A DNA stretch of 64,000 bases from Chaenocephalus aceratus (lineage: Eukaryota; Chordata; Actinopteri; Perciformes; Channichthyidae). A model generated the notes under the pieces. It saw only the letters and a list, made by a program, of their open reading frames with translations. It ran no database searches and had not been told where the DNA came from. The stretch lies in assembly GCA_023974075.1 (NCBI GenBank), contig CM043803.1, forward strand, positions 3,941,495 through 4,005,494. The letters are read 5' to 3'. Made by a program: the position numbers and the translations under genes. Shown here piece after piece: positions 25,149 to 39,488 of this stretch (within the stretch, counting starts at the first letter, position 1; every line of letters starts with the position of its first letter).

Positions 25149-25954
25149 TGTTGTAATCTGAGCTTCTCTGTTCTTTGCTGATGTTCAGAGCGCCGTGCGT
25201 GCATGTTAGTCGAGTGACTAGCTATTAGCCGCTGCTCTGCTCTGCGTTATCGCCGCGGTTACAGCTCATAAATTCTAGTTCAGGTTAACACTATGAGCTC
25301 TGTTGCTGTTGATCGCAGTTGTTGCTGTTAGCATTGTTGCTCAGCCATCGCCATGTTGAGAGCTGTGTGGAGGCAATCTCTCAGCTCTGAACCTTAAACA
25401 TGCTAGCATCTGTTAGCATACTGACATTGGCATTTAGCAAAAGCATGCTTGTTCATTTTTGCCTTACGAGCTGCTTCTGCTGTTCCACATAGGGTAAATG
25501 ACAAAAGATGGAAATCCTTATTTTAAGATATATCTCTTGTATAATTTGCTACAGCACAATACAAACACCCACCACCCCTGAGCCCCGCCACTCTCCATAT
25601 TTCCTCTCACATCTGAAAGCCGTTAGTCCTGCATTTTCAGGGTGACACAGGAGGCAAGCATAAATCTTAACTCCTCCTCCTCCAGCAGCAGCAGCGATCG
25701 TTTCTGAACATGTGGCGGGCACCAGTATACCTCATCATGCATGAAAGTTCTACTGCTGGGGCCTCCATGGTAAACAATGCATTCAGTGGCAGATGGACAC
25801 CAATGCAGCAAAAACAGTCAAGAAAATGCCACATATTCAAATTCAACATGAGTGGATATAGGATGGCCTGAATATCATTTGCAGTGCACACTGTAAAACA
25901 CACAGAGGGTATCTGTAACAAGAGAACCCAGGATGACTCTACAGCAAGCAAGCA

Positions 25955-26016
<62 letters not shown>

Positions 26017-29000
26017 AAAGGCATGGCAAAAGGAAGTTAAGACTGCTATCATTATGTTTGATCAGAATGTACTTGGCTGAAAGTAATGGCGTTAAAAATT
26101 CTCTGGCTGAAACTGAAAAAAATCTAAATATAATTTAAAAATAAAATGTAGAGAACCGTAGGCACAGCTTTTTGTACAGATTGTTGTTGTTTGATGTGTA
26201 TGATGAGGCAAAGACTCCTTTTTTTTAAAGCTCTCTTCATCTCTACAAAGTGAGAACAATCTTAAAAAGGAAAGAGAGAAAGCGTTTAACGTGGCAACTT
26301 TACTCACATCCTCCCCATGGAAAGAGGAGGTAGAAATAAGGGAGGAAGGAGAGTAAGGAGAAGAAGACCGCGGCTGTGGCCATTTAAATGGCTCAAGAAG
26401 TAGACACTCCCTCTGATAAACAGTGGGTTAAGAGAAGTCATTTTTGCCCGTGCTGGATGTTAGGGGAGGGAGAACAGACCACATCACATTCTTTTCTATT
26501 GAGGTCACTTTTTTCTTCTCAACTGTTCTGAAGTACTCAGCAAACTTCGGGATGGACTGCAAGCTCGCTCTGAGGGATCTACTGCACATGCTCAGAAGTG
26601 ATTTTACATACTAATGTTTCCTCTATACCAAAACAAACAGAGTTTCCCAACAAGCATCACAGTGGAATAATGAATTAAGAAGATGAAACAGAGGGCTACA
26701 ACAGTCTTACTTAAATACAGACTCCAATCATCCATGAGAGGGGAAAAAAGGGTGAAGGAATTTTTATATTTTTTAACTCAACCATGTAGAGTCTGAAACA
26801 CCTGTGGAAGCCTTCCTTATGTTTCAGCATGCAGGTACTATGCTGAATAGTTACTTAGCCTTATATATCTCAGGGATCAACTCCCTTCAAAAATGAATAA
26901 ATATACCATTCCTCAGAGACTGGCAGCTCTGATAACACTTCAAGGTTTAATTTACATACTTATGATATTTTAACCTTAACTGTTGTAAAAAATAAATGTT
27001 AATCTATTACACTACAAACAGCCCTGTGTATGAGCATGTGCAAGAGATCAGAAAACATCACCAGATCAAAATGTAAAGGAAAATGTCAACCTGTGACAGA
27101 TTATCGCGTAAAAGATTGTAGAAATGAATAACATTTAAAAAAGACAGAATAAAATGTATCAGATAATTGATTACCTTTGTCATTGAGTAATCTGATTACA
27201 GTACAAGACAGATCTGGGACCTTAAATCTTAAAAGTCTATTTTTCTCACACAAATACAACAAACAAGCACAGAGTGTCGTTTACCTCTGGAAATCATTCC
27301 TGTGGTTTTCTGCTTGGTCCTGGAGGGAGTTCTACATCTTTTCATCCTTGTCTGCCATGTGCTGATGTTATATCCTGCACTGGGACTTGGGGAGCTTGAG
27401 AAAACAACATTGGTAAAGTGTGAAGAGAGGCATTTTGCACTTAAAAGGAAAATAAAATTACCATAAGGTAACACTGGTTCATTTTTACAGTTACAAACAA
27501 CTAATGGACAATAAGGTCATGTCTGTGTGTGTTGTAATCCAAGTTTCTATGTGTCGGGCCTGTTGTGTGTGCACAGATTCCTCAAGAAGGAGATGTGTAT
27601 GAGTATATCAAACATTGAGTATAGAAGGCACTGCACACATTTCACTAACAACATGAATGTTTGACTAATGTACACAACCAGGACCAGACTTTGTACTTTC
27701 ACTTGCACAGATGAAGTTTAAATGGATATTCTTATCTATCTCTTTTTAATAAGTGTATTTCAAAACTGGAGGATGGAAAAGCTCTGCACACTTTGGTCCA
27801 ATGCATGTTTTAATATAGCCTACATAAAAAAAACATATAAAGCCATTTATGAAGTTATGCCCTAATAAAGGTCTCAGGTGTCTGAATACTTAGCTGTATA
27901 CTTTAACTGTTACCTAAAGCTGTCACATAAATGTTATGGAGTAACAAGTACAATATTGGTTTAATAAAGTCAAGTAATTTACCTAAAATCTCTACTTGAG
28001 TAAATTACAACGTTCCTAAGTTACATTCCACCACTAAGTGTACCATAAAAACTAATAACATGTTGAAATAGTAACGTTAAGATTACCCTGAAGGAAAAAC
28101 AACATTTCAACTGCAGCAAATCGGTATTTAGGTCTACATTATCTTTCGCTTTCAACATGTATTTTTGCAACAGGCTAGCTAACAACAAACACACATTGTT
28201 AGCTAGCAAAGGATTAACGTTAGCTCTAATTTACCTAGGACTTCAGAGTTGATGCTCGTAGTCACGTCCAGCGGTTGTTGGATCAGCATACAATTTAAAT
28301 GCACAAGATACATGCTCTGTTAACCACTTTGCTACGTTTTTAAAGCTACATGTGTCATATACACAAGCCAAAACGTGTAAATAAAACACGGGCTAGGAGA
28401 TGTTGGAGAGCATCTTATTAGACAAACCTACGCTAGCACTCTACATGCGGTCAGAGAGGGTTGTGGGTTGTTCATTGAGTTTAATTAAATTAAAATTCAT
28501 GACAAGAAAATGACATTGTAAATAAGTACATTAGGTTCGGCCTGATTGAATAATATTAAACATTTGTAAAATATATAGGCTACTATATATTTTAACAATA
28601 AATAATCACAAACAATTTAATGAAAGAGAGGGTTACAACATTCTTCTACAAAGATTTCAGTAAAAAATGATTGAAAAAAGATAATAAGGCCCCCTATATT
28701 TTATTGACCCTAAACTGAGATGTTTAAGACAATGTGTGAGTAGTGTTACATTATCCCATACAGTGTTCAATTATTGTTATAGGTACATTAACTTATGTTT
28801 TCTGAAATGGGTGGAACACTTTTGCATGATCTGAAGAAAAAATTAGGTATCACACGAAAAATGTATAGTTTACCAAAGTATCAATACATCTATTGATATT
28901 TAATTTTTGTGTGGAGGAGATGAATGCTCCACAGCAAATACATTTGTATATGATATGGGATTTCAAAGAAGGCTGAGGTGAGTTACACTTATTTCTCCTT

Positions 29001-29104
29001 TTTCTATTTCTGTCAATAAAAATAAATATCCAAGTGGACAGTCAGACTAATGCCTTTTACGTCTGCTTGTCTAATACACACTGCCATGGTTGTCCTTAAA
29101 ACTA

Positions 29105-29108
<4 letters not shown>
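25149..29108. other. intergenic with a CA microsatellite
   Basis: Apart from the (CA)n tract at 25957-26014 I see no gene. On the minus strand, about 27287-27402 has a plausible acceptor (TCTCAAG) and donor (AGAG/GTAAAC), and about 28240 has CTAG/GTAAAT. These might be exons of an antisense noncoding transcript, but there is nothing to identify them. Confidence 0.4.
25957..26014. repeat. (CA)n microsatellite
   Basis: About 29 uninterrupted CA units. The Thr/His and Cys/Val repeat ORFs overlapping it are translation artefacts. Confidence 0.98.

Positions 29109-29189
<81 letters not shown>
29109..29189. repeat. (CAAT)n microsatellite, LINE 3' tail
   Basis: About 20 near-perfect AATC units sit exactly at the 3' end of the minus-strand LINE. 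L2-clade LINEs end in short tandem repeats and not poly(A), so this is the tail, possibly expanded later. Confidence 0.95.
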
Positions 29190-29758
29190 GTTTATTTATA
29201 TAGCCCAATATCACAAATGTTACATTTGTCTCAGTGGTCTTCACAGTGTGTACATAATATCAGTATGACAATACGACACCCTCTGTCCTTAGACCCTCAC
29301 ATCGTACAAGGAAAAACTTCCGAAGAAAACCCAGTTTAAAGGGAAAAATGGGAGAAACCTCAGGGAGAGCAACAGAGGAGGGATCCCTCTCCCAGGACGG
29401 ACAGACGTGCAATAGATGCCGTGTGTAAATTGAAAAGATAATACATTTGCAACATAGGTAGTCCAAATGTTTGGAAATGCATGTGTGTATAATAGGAAGA
29501 TGAATCCACGAGGATATCCATCCAGGACCGATGATCCAGGACCACAGCCACGACTCGCGATCCAGGACACAGGACCGCAGGATCATCCATGACTCCGGAT
29601 CCCAGCGTATATAGACACCAAAAAGAAAGACATTTGGGGAAGCTGGGTTAATCGGAACATGAGAGTACACAGGTATAGACAGAGAGAAGGAAGAAGTAAG
29701 ATTTCCCCCGACAAACTAAGCCTATATCAGCAAAACTAGGGGCTGAATCTAATCAGCC

Positions 29759-31036
29759 CTAACTATAAGCTTTATCAAAAAGGAAGGTCTTAAGCGCACT
29801 CTTAAAAACGGATAGGGTGTCTGCCGCCCGAACACAAACTGGAAGCTGATTCCACAAATGTGGAGCTTGATAAGAAAGGGCTCTGGCTCCCATTGTACTT
29901 TTAAAGATTCTAGGAACAACCAACAACCCTGCATTCTTGGAACGCAATGCCCTAGTAGGACAGTAGGGTATAATGAGTTCTTTAAGGTAAGATGGCGCCT
30001 GCCCATTAAGGGCTTTGTAGACGAGAAGAAGAATTTTAAATTCTATCCTGTGTTCTATAGGGAGCCAGTGTAAGGCAGCCAGAACAGGAGTAATGTGGTC
30101 CCTTTTCCTAACTCTGGTTAGTACACGAGCCGCAGCATTTTGAATCAGCTGAAGCGACTTGACTGACTTCTTGGTACTCCCTGATAATAAAGAGTTACAA
30201 TAATCCAGCCTAGAAGTAACAAATGCATGGACTAGTTTCTCTGCATCGTTTTGAGGCAAGATATGCCTGATTTTTGCAATGTTACGTAGATGGAAGTAGG
30301 CGGTCCTTGAAATTGATTTTATGTGGGCGTTAAAGGATAAATCCTGATCAAATATAACACCAAGATTCCTTACAGTCTCACTGGAGGCCAAATTAATGCC
30401 ATCCATAGTTAGTATATCTTTAGATAATTTGTTTCGTAGATTCTTCGGGCCAAGTACAATAACTTCAGTTTTGGTCGTGTTTAACATCAAAAAGTTTAAG
30501 GTCATCCACGTTTTTAAGTCCTTAAGGCAGTCTTGAATTTTATTTAGATGATTAATTTCATCAGGCTTGATTGATAAATATAGTTGAGTATCATCCGCAT
30601 AACAATGAAAGTTTACAGAATGATTCCTTATAATATTGCCTAACGGAAGCATATATAATGTGAACAAAATAGGTCCGAGCACTGAGCCCTGTGGCACTCC
30701 ATGGCTAACTTTGGTTTGCGTGGAAGATTCATCGTTAACACGTACAAACTGAGAGCGTTCAGATAGATAGGACCTAAACCAGCCTAAAGCAGTTCCCTGT
30801 ATGCCAACTAAGTGCTCTAGTCTTTGCAATAGGATATCATGGTCGATAGTATCAAATGCAGCACTGAGATCGAGCAAAACAAGAATAGAGATAAGTCCCT
30901 TGTCTGAGGCTATTAGAATGTCATTTGTGACTTTAACCAGAGCTGTCTCTGTGCTATGATGTGTTCTAAAGCCAGACTGAAAATCTTCAAATAAATCATT
31001 GTTTTTTAAGTAACTGTTTTGCGACCGCTTTCTCAA
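29759..31036 (-). CDS. LINE reverse transcriptase (L2 type), 5' incomplete
   Basis: This 425-codon open frame is the RT part of LINE ORF2, which would copy the element's RNA at a nicked target. Motifs in order: [12 protein letters not shown] (RT1-2), [16 protein letters not shown] (metal-binding Asp), [15 protein letters not shown] (RT4), CYADDTQLY (catalytic YADD), then the thumb and the C-terminal [20 protein letters not shown] block characteristic of L2/Rex-type fish LINEs. It ends FLFDKAYS. The apparent start Met is only the first in frame after a frameshift; the family protein begins hundreds of residues upstream with the endonuclease. Confidence 0.93.
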   Translation of the reverse strand: MRKRSQNSYLKNNDLFEDFQSGFRTHHSTETALVKVTNDILIASDKGLISILVLLDLSAAFDTIDHDILLQRLEHLVGIQGTALGWFRSYLSERSQFVRVNDESSTQTKVSHGVPQGSVLGPILFTLYMLPLGNIIRNHSVNFHCYADDTQLYLSIKPDEINHLNKIQDCLKDLKTWMTLNFLMLNTTKTEVIVLGPKNLRNKLSKDILTMDGINLASSETVRNLGVIFDQDLSFNAHIKSISRTAYFHLRNIAKIRHILPQNDAEKLVHAFVTSRLDYCNSLLSGSTKKSVKSLQLIQNAAARVLTRVRKRDHITPVLAALHWLPIEHRIEFKILLLVYKALNGQAPSYLKELIIPYCPTRALRSKNAGLLVVPRIFKSTMGARALSYQAPHLWNQLPVCVRAADTLSVFKSALKTFLFDKAYS

Positions 31037-31118
31037 GAATTTTTGAGAGGAACGGAAGATTAGAAATAGGTCTATAGTTGGCTAAAACCTCTGGGCTTTC
31101 AAAGGAGGTATAATTTAA

Positions 31119-31385
31119 TTATGGTTTAGTATTGATAAGTAAACTTGAGTCAAAGATTGCTGCAACTCCACCTCCTCGGCCCGTGCCTCGAGCAATATGA
31201 GTGTTGATATGGCTGAGTGGAGTGGCCTCATTTATGCTGACATATTCTTCATGTCTCAACCAAGTTTCAGTGAGACAGCATATATCAATATTATAATCTG
31301 ATATTAAATCATTTACCAATATTGCTTTAGATGCTAGAGATCTTATGTTTAAGAGACCACATTTAATCTTCCTGTTTTGTTGCAC
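31119..31385 (-). pseudogene. LINE endonuclease (APE-type) N-terminal fragment
   Basis: The sequence reads KCGLLNIRSLASKAILVNDL, ICCLTETWL and GRGGGVAAIF, the N-terminal APE endonuclease motifs (N-IRS, TETW, GGGVA) of L2-clade ORF2. It is cut off after about 88 residues by the internal deletion joining it to the RT region. Confidence 0.85.
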
Positions 31386-31594
31386 TGTAGTAGTTGTTAC
31401 ATTTACTTTTATTAGGTTATATTATGTATGACACCTCTATTAGGTTTTACCTTAAATTGTCCTTGGGCAGACACACACACCGCTAATATTGGGTATTTTA
31501 TTGGGTTCAGGATTCCTATGGATGACTGCCTAGGAGAGAGCGCAGAGAAGCGTGTAAGACTGCGACTCCGCCTCCTGGTCTCAACTCCAGTTTG

Positions 31595-31981
31595 TCATGG
31601 ATTAAGTCCACAAAGCCCTGAGATGTTTGCCGAAATGAGATCTGCACCTTCCAAAGTAGGATGAATGCCGTCTCTCTTAATCAGACCAGGTTTTCCCCAG
31701 AAGGCTGTCCAATTATTTACGAAGCCCACATTGTTTGCTGGGCACCACCAAGACAACCAGCGCTGAAATGATGACGTGCGGCTATACATGTCATCATTGA
31801 TCAGATTGGGGAGGGGACCAGAGAAGATTACGGTGTCCGACATTGTTTTAGCATAACTACACACCGACTCCACATTAAGTTTGGTGCATTCTGATTGGCG
31901 TAAACGAACATCATTACCACCGACGTGAATAATAATCCTACGGTATTTACGTTTATTGTATTGCATTGGAACAGATGGCAC
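31595..31981 (-). pseudogene. LINE ORF1 C-terminal segment with SGNH/esterase-like domain
   Basis: The motifs RRIIIHVGGNDVRLRQSE, VIFSGPLPN and the terminal RDGIHPTLEGA correspond to the GxND and DxxH blocks of SGNH hydrolases found in ORF1 of CR1/L2 LINEs. The N-terminus of ORF1 is missing. Confidence 0.8.
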
Positions 31982-31985
31982 AGGC

Positions 31986-34900
31986 TAAAAGTGTACTTTA
32001 TTAGTTGACAGTAATAGTTAGTTGACATAATATTTAATCCACTTCAGAAATATATAAATAACAACAAGTAACACTTGTAGGCACTGTAGACTACAGATGG
32101 AAAGTGCTTGAAATATAGAAAGAATGTTGAAAATTGTAAATATAAAGAATACATTAAAATATGTGAAAGTCTTAAGTTGTGAGGATGCTTTAAAATGTGT
32201 CTAGAATATCATTGTCTAAGCAGTGTTAAAACGTTTCGTTTCTGTGGCTGAGGGAGAGTATGAGTCATCCAACAGATGTGATTTTTTTCCCCCTACATAG
32301 TTACAGGCTGCCCTATTTCCATCCCAAGTCTCCCTCAGTTGGAAGTTACCTATTCTCTTTTTCTTGTTGGTTCTTTAAAGATTATAGAGCCTTAATATGG
32401 ATACTAAAAATCCCATTTCCACTTTTGTTTGTCCTTTCTTTTCCCTCTCTTATACCCAGCTGTACCTCCTACTTTCCCCCGGTCTGCTCACATGTGAGCA
32501 TCTCTGTAGGCTGCAGTATTTATGAGGGCTTGCAGAGGGGGCGGCAGGCAGGCAGCTGAAGCAACGACATTTCCAGACGGGATCTCTGAGCTCATTTCCA
32601 CCATCATTCCTTGCAAACAAACGTTGTAACATAGTCAGAGTTTAGCCTCAAATCATGGTTTTTAGATGCTATTTATAAGTTAAAAGTTTACATCTGGTGG
32701 TGCTGAGAAAGAAATAAAATACTTAGCATAACTTCAACATCTAAAAAACATAGTTTTTATAGTTTTTAATTGTAATTATGGCTGCAAAGGGAGATTGGAA
32801 TTCTTTATGTTGTGGCTGATCCTACAACAACCTTACGGCATATTGATTTCAGGTAATGCAAAAAAAACTAAAACAAAACGAGGGATAAAAGGAAGGTGTG
32901 TGGTAAAGCACTGACTAACTTTTCCAGATGTGGGGAAAGAATGGTGTCAAATCACCCTGAAGAGACTGCAGGTCAACTGGAAAATGCATTCAGAGAGTAA
33001 CAGGAAGAAAAAACACCAAAAGCATCACTTCACTAACTTAATTTCTCTTCAAAATGACTGAAACACATCAGTGAAAGGTGACAATAGCAGACATTTAAGT
33101 TGATGATTCAAAATTATTCCTGACATATGTATCTTATTTGGAGCTGCACAAATAGATGACAGCTTCCTCATGTCACTTTTTCCTTTTTTGTTTGTCTTCC
33201 ATCCAGAATAGAATATTCAATCCCAACAAAATTGTGCTAACTCCCCTCTCTCTGCATTGTAACACATAACAGTTTGAGCTAATGTGACTGTGAAATATGA
33301 CACCAAAGGCACAGTGAGGCTCCTTGGCTTTTGTCTTGTGGTCTCTGACGGTGTGCTAACATGTAGATAATCAACATAAAAGTCGTCATATGAGGGGACA
33401 CTAAGGATTTCCTATGATAATAACATCAGTGCCATGTCTAAGTTATTTGTTCTGGAGCGTGCATCATCTTTGGTCATGTTTTGTAAAAGTAATAATAATT
33501 TTGCAATTGAATCTAAACTACAGAAAAGAATACTCTCTGCTCCAAAGGACTTTCTTCATGCAATACTAAGAGAACACTTCAGATAAACTTCTCACTTTCT
33601 GGTATGCTCCCTCTCTGCCTTTCCCTGTTTTTAGGGCCATGCTTGCCAGCAGCCTTGCACATTATCTGAAGTCAGGGAAGGATCCAGTCATATTTTCCAT
33701 CCACTCTCTGTGTCTGACTGGATGTCTGCGCCGGTGGGAGAAAAGAGAGCAGGCAGGGAGAAAAAGAGGGAGGGATGGAGAGCTGGAGTTTGGATGGGGG
33801 CTGGGAGTGTGGAGAAAACCAGATGCAGAGACGAGAAGAAAACCAGACCAAGAAATAGAGAAAAAGGCCTTTGCTGAAAGTTGTGTTTTTCAGATAGAGA
33901 GATAGCATACAGAGAGCTGTGGAGCAAGTCAAATATCAAGTCCTGAAAAAAGACATGCACGTGCCTTAAAGAGAAAATAAGTCACCTTTTAATCAAAAGA
34001 TACATTAAGATGTAATTGGATTGGCCGATAAAGGACGTGGTACCGTGATGGTAGCTTTATGTTTTTAGGTTTTTGCTCCCCACCATTTTCTCTCACGCCT
34101 TAAAGGGGAGGTGATGTGTTATGATGGGTGGGGCTCATGAGAGGCTGGATGTGTTAGGGCGTCTAGCTCTAGTTTTAACAGTGGACATTATTTCAATAGT
34201 TTGGCATCCATTTACCCTTACATTGTTTTAAGGAATTCCTTTACCGTGATACTTTTAAGGAATTCCTTTACCGCAATACTTTTGATATGTGGCTTTTCCA
34301 AAATCTAACAACATCCATTTCCACTATCTGACTAGAAACCTTTTTGTTTATTGTTAAAAACAATTGAATTCAGGAAAAAATAAGTCACCCTACAAACGTA
34401 ATGGAGAATGCTGTTTCATTGTGTGCGGAAGTAAGGGACTTCATTCCCCCACATGAACCTCAATTAAACAACAACTTGATTTTTATATCACATTTAAAAC
34501 ATATATACAGTGGCATAAGTTCCAGCAGCCAATCTTCTGCTATTGCAGGAAATGACTGTCATGAATGTAAATGACTGCTGTAGAGGTGAGAGTGGCTCAG
34601 GCGTCATGCACCAACCCCAACCTCCAGACTAAAAAGACAGAAGTAGGGCCTTTTATGAGATGATTGCAGTTCACATAGGGCTCTGCCTGAAGAAACATTC
34701 AGAAGTGAGCTAAAATCTTCACCCTGTAATTGAGCATTCGCCCATTACGCCGCGTGGAAGTCTCTCTTTTTTTTCTTCCAACTGATGCTACTGCTTTGAA
34801 TGAACTTGAAATGTCTGGCCCAGAGCAGAAGGTTTATTTTCACAGAGGCGACTGCTGTAGTCACACTAGTTATGTACTCGTCTGTACACGTACACGGCAG

Positions 34901-37900
34901 ACAGTGAATGATCTCTGCTGGAGACCTGAAGTTTAGCAAGGAAATTGACTTATATCAGGTTTATTTAATGAGCGGCAGTGCCATGTCATGACTTTATTTT
35001 TAAGTTTTTTTGTGGTTTTCCTTTTTATAGTTTCATCACAATAGAAATGCAGACATGCCATAGTTAGGGAGATTGAGGGGCTGAGGAAGGGGAATTACAG
35101 TACATGCACTAAAGCTCCATAGATGGGATTGAAGTGTAGGTATCACAGAATGGGAAGCATCTTAATCACTGGGGTACCAGGACACCCCAATGAAACATTT
35201 ATTTTTTAGGGATCTATGTTATTATAACAATAGTTTTATTTGAAAACACTTAACATAGTGTGTGAATTCTCTGAACTGATACAGTGTTTTGACACCATAA
35301 ATCTTTACTTACAGAATGTTTTCTGTCCTGCTAGATGTGACTGAAATCTCAAATTTGTTATGTATTTTGTGTGTTTAACATTTCAAAGTTTGGGGTTATT
35401 CTCATACTTTTAGAGGTTATTCTGCTTTAAAAAATAAATAAATGTTTACCATGATACTAAAGATACACTTATCATTTTGGAAAACTGTTAAAGATAAACA
35501 TTATTACAGTTGTGTACATCTGAAAACAGCCATTTAGAATTTAAAGACACACTGATTTTACTTGCGATACTGTACAATTTTCCTCATCATACCCTGTAAT
35601 CTGTCTGAGGCAGGTGGGACTACAATGGGCTTCTATAGGCAAACTAAGCAGGAAGACCCATAATTGAAAATCATTTAAAAAAAATCAAAATGGCCTGGAA
35701 TAAAGTTCAACAGCAAGTAATAGTAGCCTTATCGCGAAAAGGCTGCAACATTGTGGGAAATAATAACTGCACCTTAAATAAGATGAAAGGAAATGAGCCT
35801 TCAGTCACCAAGTGATATAAAGAAGTGAGAGGGAGAGAGAGGGTTTGGCTTTGTTAAAAGTTTGGAGCAGCAGAGGCTCAGAGACTTACAAGTAGAAACA
35901 CGTGGACAAGGCCAGGCAGATGCAACGTGTTGCTGGCTACAGCTCAGAGGCTTGCTCGGGAATGCACAGTTCTGGCCTTTTTAGTTACTGTGCAAGCACT
36001 GCCTGATCTTAATGCTGCATGTAAATCTATTGGTGCATAAGAAGTCTCCTCGAAATGTTGAGGTTTACTGCCGATTACCCTCTCATAAGTATTTTGTCAA
36101 TGAATGCTTCTCCCAGGTGGGGCTGTCAGGTTTCATTTTAGAAAACAGTAACTCTATTCTCAATAAGAGGACAAAAGTTGTGAACATTTTGCACCAATTA
36201 ATGTAAAGGCACCTTTCCCCAGATCCCGTTATATCTCATGCTCACATACTTCCACAAGCTGCATAGAGAGAAACCAGCGAAATGTCATTGTAAACAAGAA
36301 TACTGTCAACCAAGATATTCTGATTCTGCCAAATAAAACTGAATTTGTAGTCTGCAAAGCTTGCTGGTTCCACTTCATTATTTATGAACAGTTTATTTTC
36401 TTGCACAAATAATTTTCTAGAAATTACCCAAACTGGTGATGCCAAACATTGTGGATTATTTCTCTTACTGTAAGTAAAGAAACCTGAAAGCTATTGATGT
36501 GTTTTTGCTAAAATATGCAAAATATCTTGCAGTCAAAAAACATGTAGCTTCAAGCTAAAGTGGTCTGATATTTGATACTGAAAAGCTTTAAACTCCTTCT
36601 GAGCGCTTCCACCCAAACCACCAGTCTGAACTCTGAGAGACTCGCCACAACAAAATATATTATATATTGCAGCAGCTCCAAACACCAGAAAATTACCAGT
36701 TCTATTTAAACACTGTCCTGTGAGCTTCGGCTTGATTGCAGTCATGGAAAGTCACTGAGAAAGTGCTGCTCAAAAGACTGACTCATCTTGTGATCAAAGG
36801 TTTATTTGAACTGCACAAGAGAATAAAACCAAAAGTTATTTTATTGTATGAGGAAAGGCGGGGGGGTTTTTCAGGTTAAAATCACAGAGACACAGCACAG
36901 GCACAAGTCTTATCACACAGTTTCCTCTTAGACAAACAACAGGACCCTGTGAAACAGGACTTCCCTATTTTCATGATAACTCTATAACTTTAACAATTTA
37001 CCCTTTCATACCTCTTTTTCTTATCCAAAGTCACTGAAATGGGTGTGTCTTATTTGAAGGTGCACTTGTGGCAGTTTAAATCACTTTAAGCATTTGCATT
37101 GTGCATGTGCTGCAAAATGGCTTAAAACAATCTCTTTCACTACATCACTGCAACAGCCATCATTGCCACACATTTATCCAACAATTGCCAAATTAAGACA
37201 TCCATCAGGGTTCTTCTTTTCAATTCAAAGTCACACAAATACAAAAAAAGCCTTACATTTGAAAAGAAGTAAGAAAAAACTGTTTGACAAAAATCTCTTA
37301 CAATTAAAAAAAAGATTTTCTTTAAATAGTTGTGTTACTCCAGCAGTGTGATATTTTAATTGTAATTCAATATCAGAAATGATTAGCATCCCCATGCTCA
37401 GAAAAGGTACTGTTCTTGCAGGCTACACAAGTGCATTGTTTGCATGTACTATAATGGCAGAACATAGATAGAACATAAGGAAAGAGTCATTGAAATGGAC
37501 ATGGACAGCTGTCAGTCTGTTTGGAAACCTCCTTCCACTCATTGCTAGTATAGTGATGATTCATACTAGCTAACACGAAGCTAGTATGTAGTGAGTACCA
37601 TGTATACTTTTATTGTTTTTTTTTTAAAAGGGTTATCTATCAACAAAAATATATATAATGGTTGTATATTTTCCTCCAGATAGCTCACGCTTTGTCTAGT
37701 TATTTAGTTATGACTATTTGTATAAATGTTCGGTTGTTTTTTGATTCTTCCTTTAACCTGCTAGCACTAAGTATCCTAGCTAGCAAATAGCTAAGAAATG
37801 TTACAATACACATCAGAGTTAGTTTTGAAGATTCTTTAGGATATTCTAGGAAGATTTACAAACATAAGTCTTGGTTGTTTGGGAAAACTTGATTCTTCCT

Positions 37901-39488
37901 ATTTCTATTTCCAAAATAACCTACTAGAGACAGACAATGATGTAGCTAGTAGACAATTGTACCTAGGCCTTCTACTTCCCCCACCCCCCCCCCCATTGTA
38001 TCTCTACTTTTTCTCAAAATAGTTTCAGATCTGTGTTGTTTGATAGTTATGGCCCTTTCATACATGTTCAGTTATCTTGTCAATGATCAGTTTGTACGAA
38101 ACAGCCTAGCTAACACACTGTATTTCCATTTTTGGACGAATCACAGGACAGTTAGCCATACATTAATTTCAAGATATTGTAAATTCATGATCACATAGGG
38201 TTCAAACTGTAATATTGCTATACACTCTTTGTTCTTACTCAAAATGTATACGATGTCATTTCAGAACATTCCCCTGAACCTTAGGAACAAAGAAATGGCT
38301 AATCTACAATTGGATTTGGATTTCCACTGCTGGATCATAAGCCTTACATGCTTTTTTGTTCTCGATACATGTCTGTGAACAAGACAGTTTGAATGTCACA
38401 ATAGAAGAAGACAATAGCAGATAGCAATTGAAAGGTCAAACTGGGCCATACTGTACAGTAGTTGTAGAAGCTGCAACGTGTCCACAGTTCAACCAGACTG
38501 CTTTGTGGATCTGCCACATTTTCTTCTCTCCCTCCTCCCTCCACTTTCTCAACCATCATGGGTTGGAATTTGGCCATCCCTCTTTTGGAAATTGTGGATT
38601 TCAACACAGGTTGTTGTACATAATCTGGATTACTGTTTACTTTTTTGAAAACTAAAATGGAAACCCCTATTGTAGTAGACTTCATTGAATTTGTTTGAAA
38701 AATTGTATAGAAAGGGTTGGGATGCATAATGAGTTCATTTTAATTTCATGCTTTTTCTTTAAATAAATACAAAACTGGGTACAATGTGTGCATGTGTACA
38801 TTTGCAACGTTGGAACTGCAGTTCCTTGCAGGTGCTTGATAATGTTCATACCTATAACAACACAACTAAAACTCGCAAGAATCTGTAAGGGAATACATCT
38901 CCTAAAATATTATACAGAAAAAATAGTTAGTTAGTTAGTTAGTTACATACAACTTCAAATGAACTTGGTTATGTTAAGATCTGCATCAGGTTTGCACTTC
39001 GTGCGTAAATTGCGCACTTCATCATTCGAATCCTATTCATTCTTCTGTAAATAAAGTGAGCCCTTGTCATCTTAAAAGATGGACATTTAGAGGAAAAATA
39101 TTGCTGTACAACTGAAAATCGATCCAGTCTTCTATGGCATATCCGTAATACATTGAGGCCCTAATGAAGTGTAAACTGCAAAACCATCCACTGTCCAGAG
39201 TCCAGACAATAAAGTCAGCTCAGCGACACAATGTCTCAGCCGAAAAGACAAAATACCCCAAACTCAATTAGGAAAGTCCACGAAGAAGCAGGAGATGATG
39301 AAAACACGTCTGAACGGCGGTGAGCCGGCGCGTAAATGGTGAGTGTCCTGATCATCCACGTTTTAGCTGAAACGTGAACTTGTTTGACATGTTTTAAGAC
39401 GGCCCCTCTCTCTGATGAAGGAGGGACTCTTGACTTGAATATGTACAAGTCATCTGGTGGCCCAGGACCTCCCCAAAAGTTACTGGCA
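31986..39488. other. intergenic upstream of col1a1; likely regulatory, no gene seen
   Basis: About 7.5 kb with no exon chain or LINE-type coding sequence. It includes a 27-bp tandem duplication (34225-34278), a C-tract near 37980 and a GTTA-type short repeat at 38929-38944. Enhancers of the collagen gene may lie here, but I cannot place them by eye. Confidence 0.45.
34225..34278. repeat. 27-bp tandem direct duplication
   Basis: The unit beginning TTTTAAGGAATTCCTTTACC occurs twice back to back with two mismatches (CGTGATAC against CGCAATAC). Confidence 0.85.

Larger units (their letters stand above)
29109..31985 (-). mobile_element. L2-type non-LTR retrotransposon, internally deleted
   Basis: Reading the minus strand, it contains an ORF1 segment with an SGNH/esterase-like domain (31981-31595), an endonuclease fragment (31385-31119), a reverse transcriptase ORF (31036-29759), a 3' UTR and a tail of ATTG units (29189-29109). 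This order fits L2/CR1-clade LINEs. Most of the endonuclease and the start of the RT region are lost at about 31118, and a frameshift separates '[17 protein letters not shown]' from the RT ORF near 31020, so the copy is dead. It shares its 3' end with the fragment at 20342-21164. Confidence 0.9.

Noticed and set aside
25667..26138. ORFs with Cys-Val and Thr-His repeats
   Set aside because: Translation of the (CA)n microsatellite.
29109..29189. Regular CAAT repeat array as a possible CRISPR-like array
   Set aside because: It is a simple 4-bp microsatellite with no spacers, at the tail of a LINE in a vertebrate genome.
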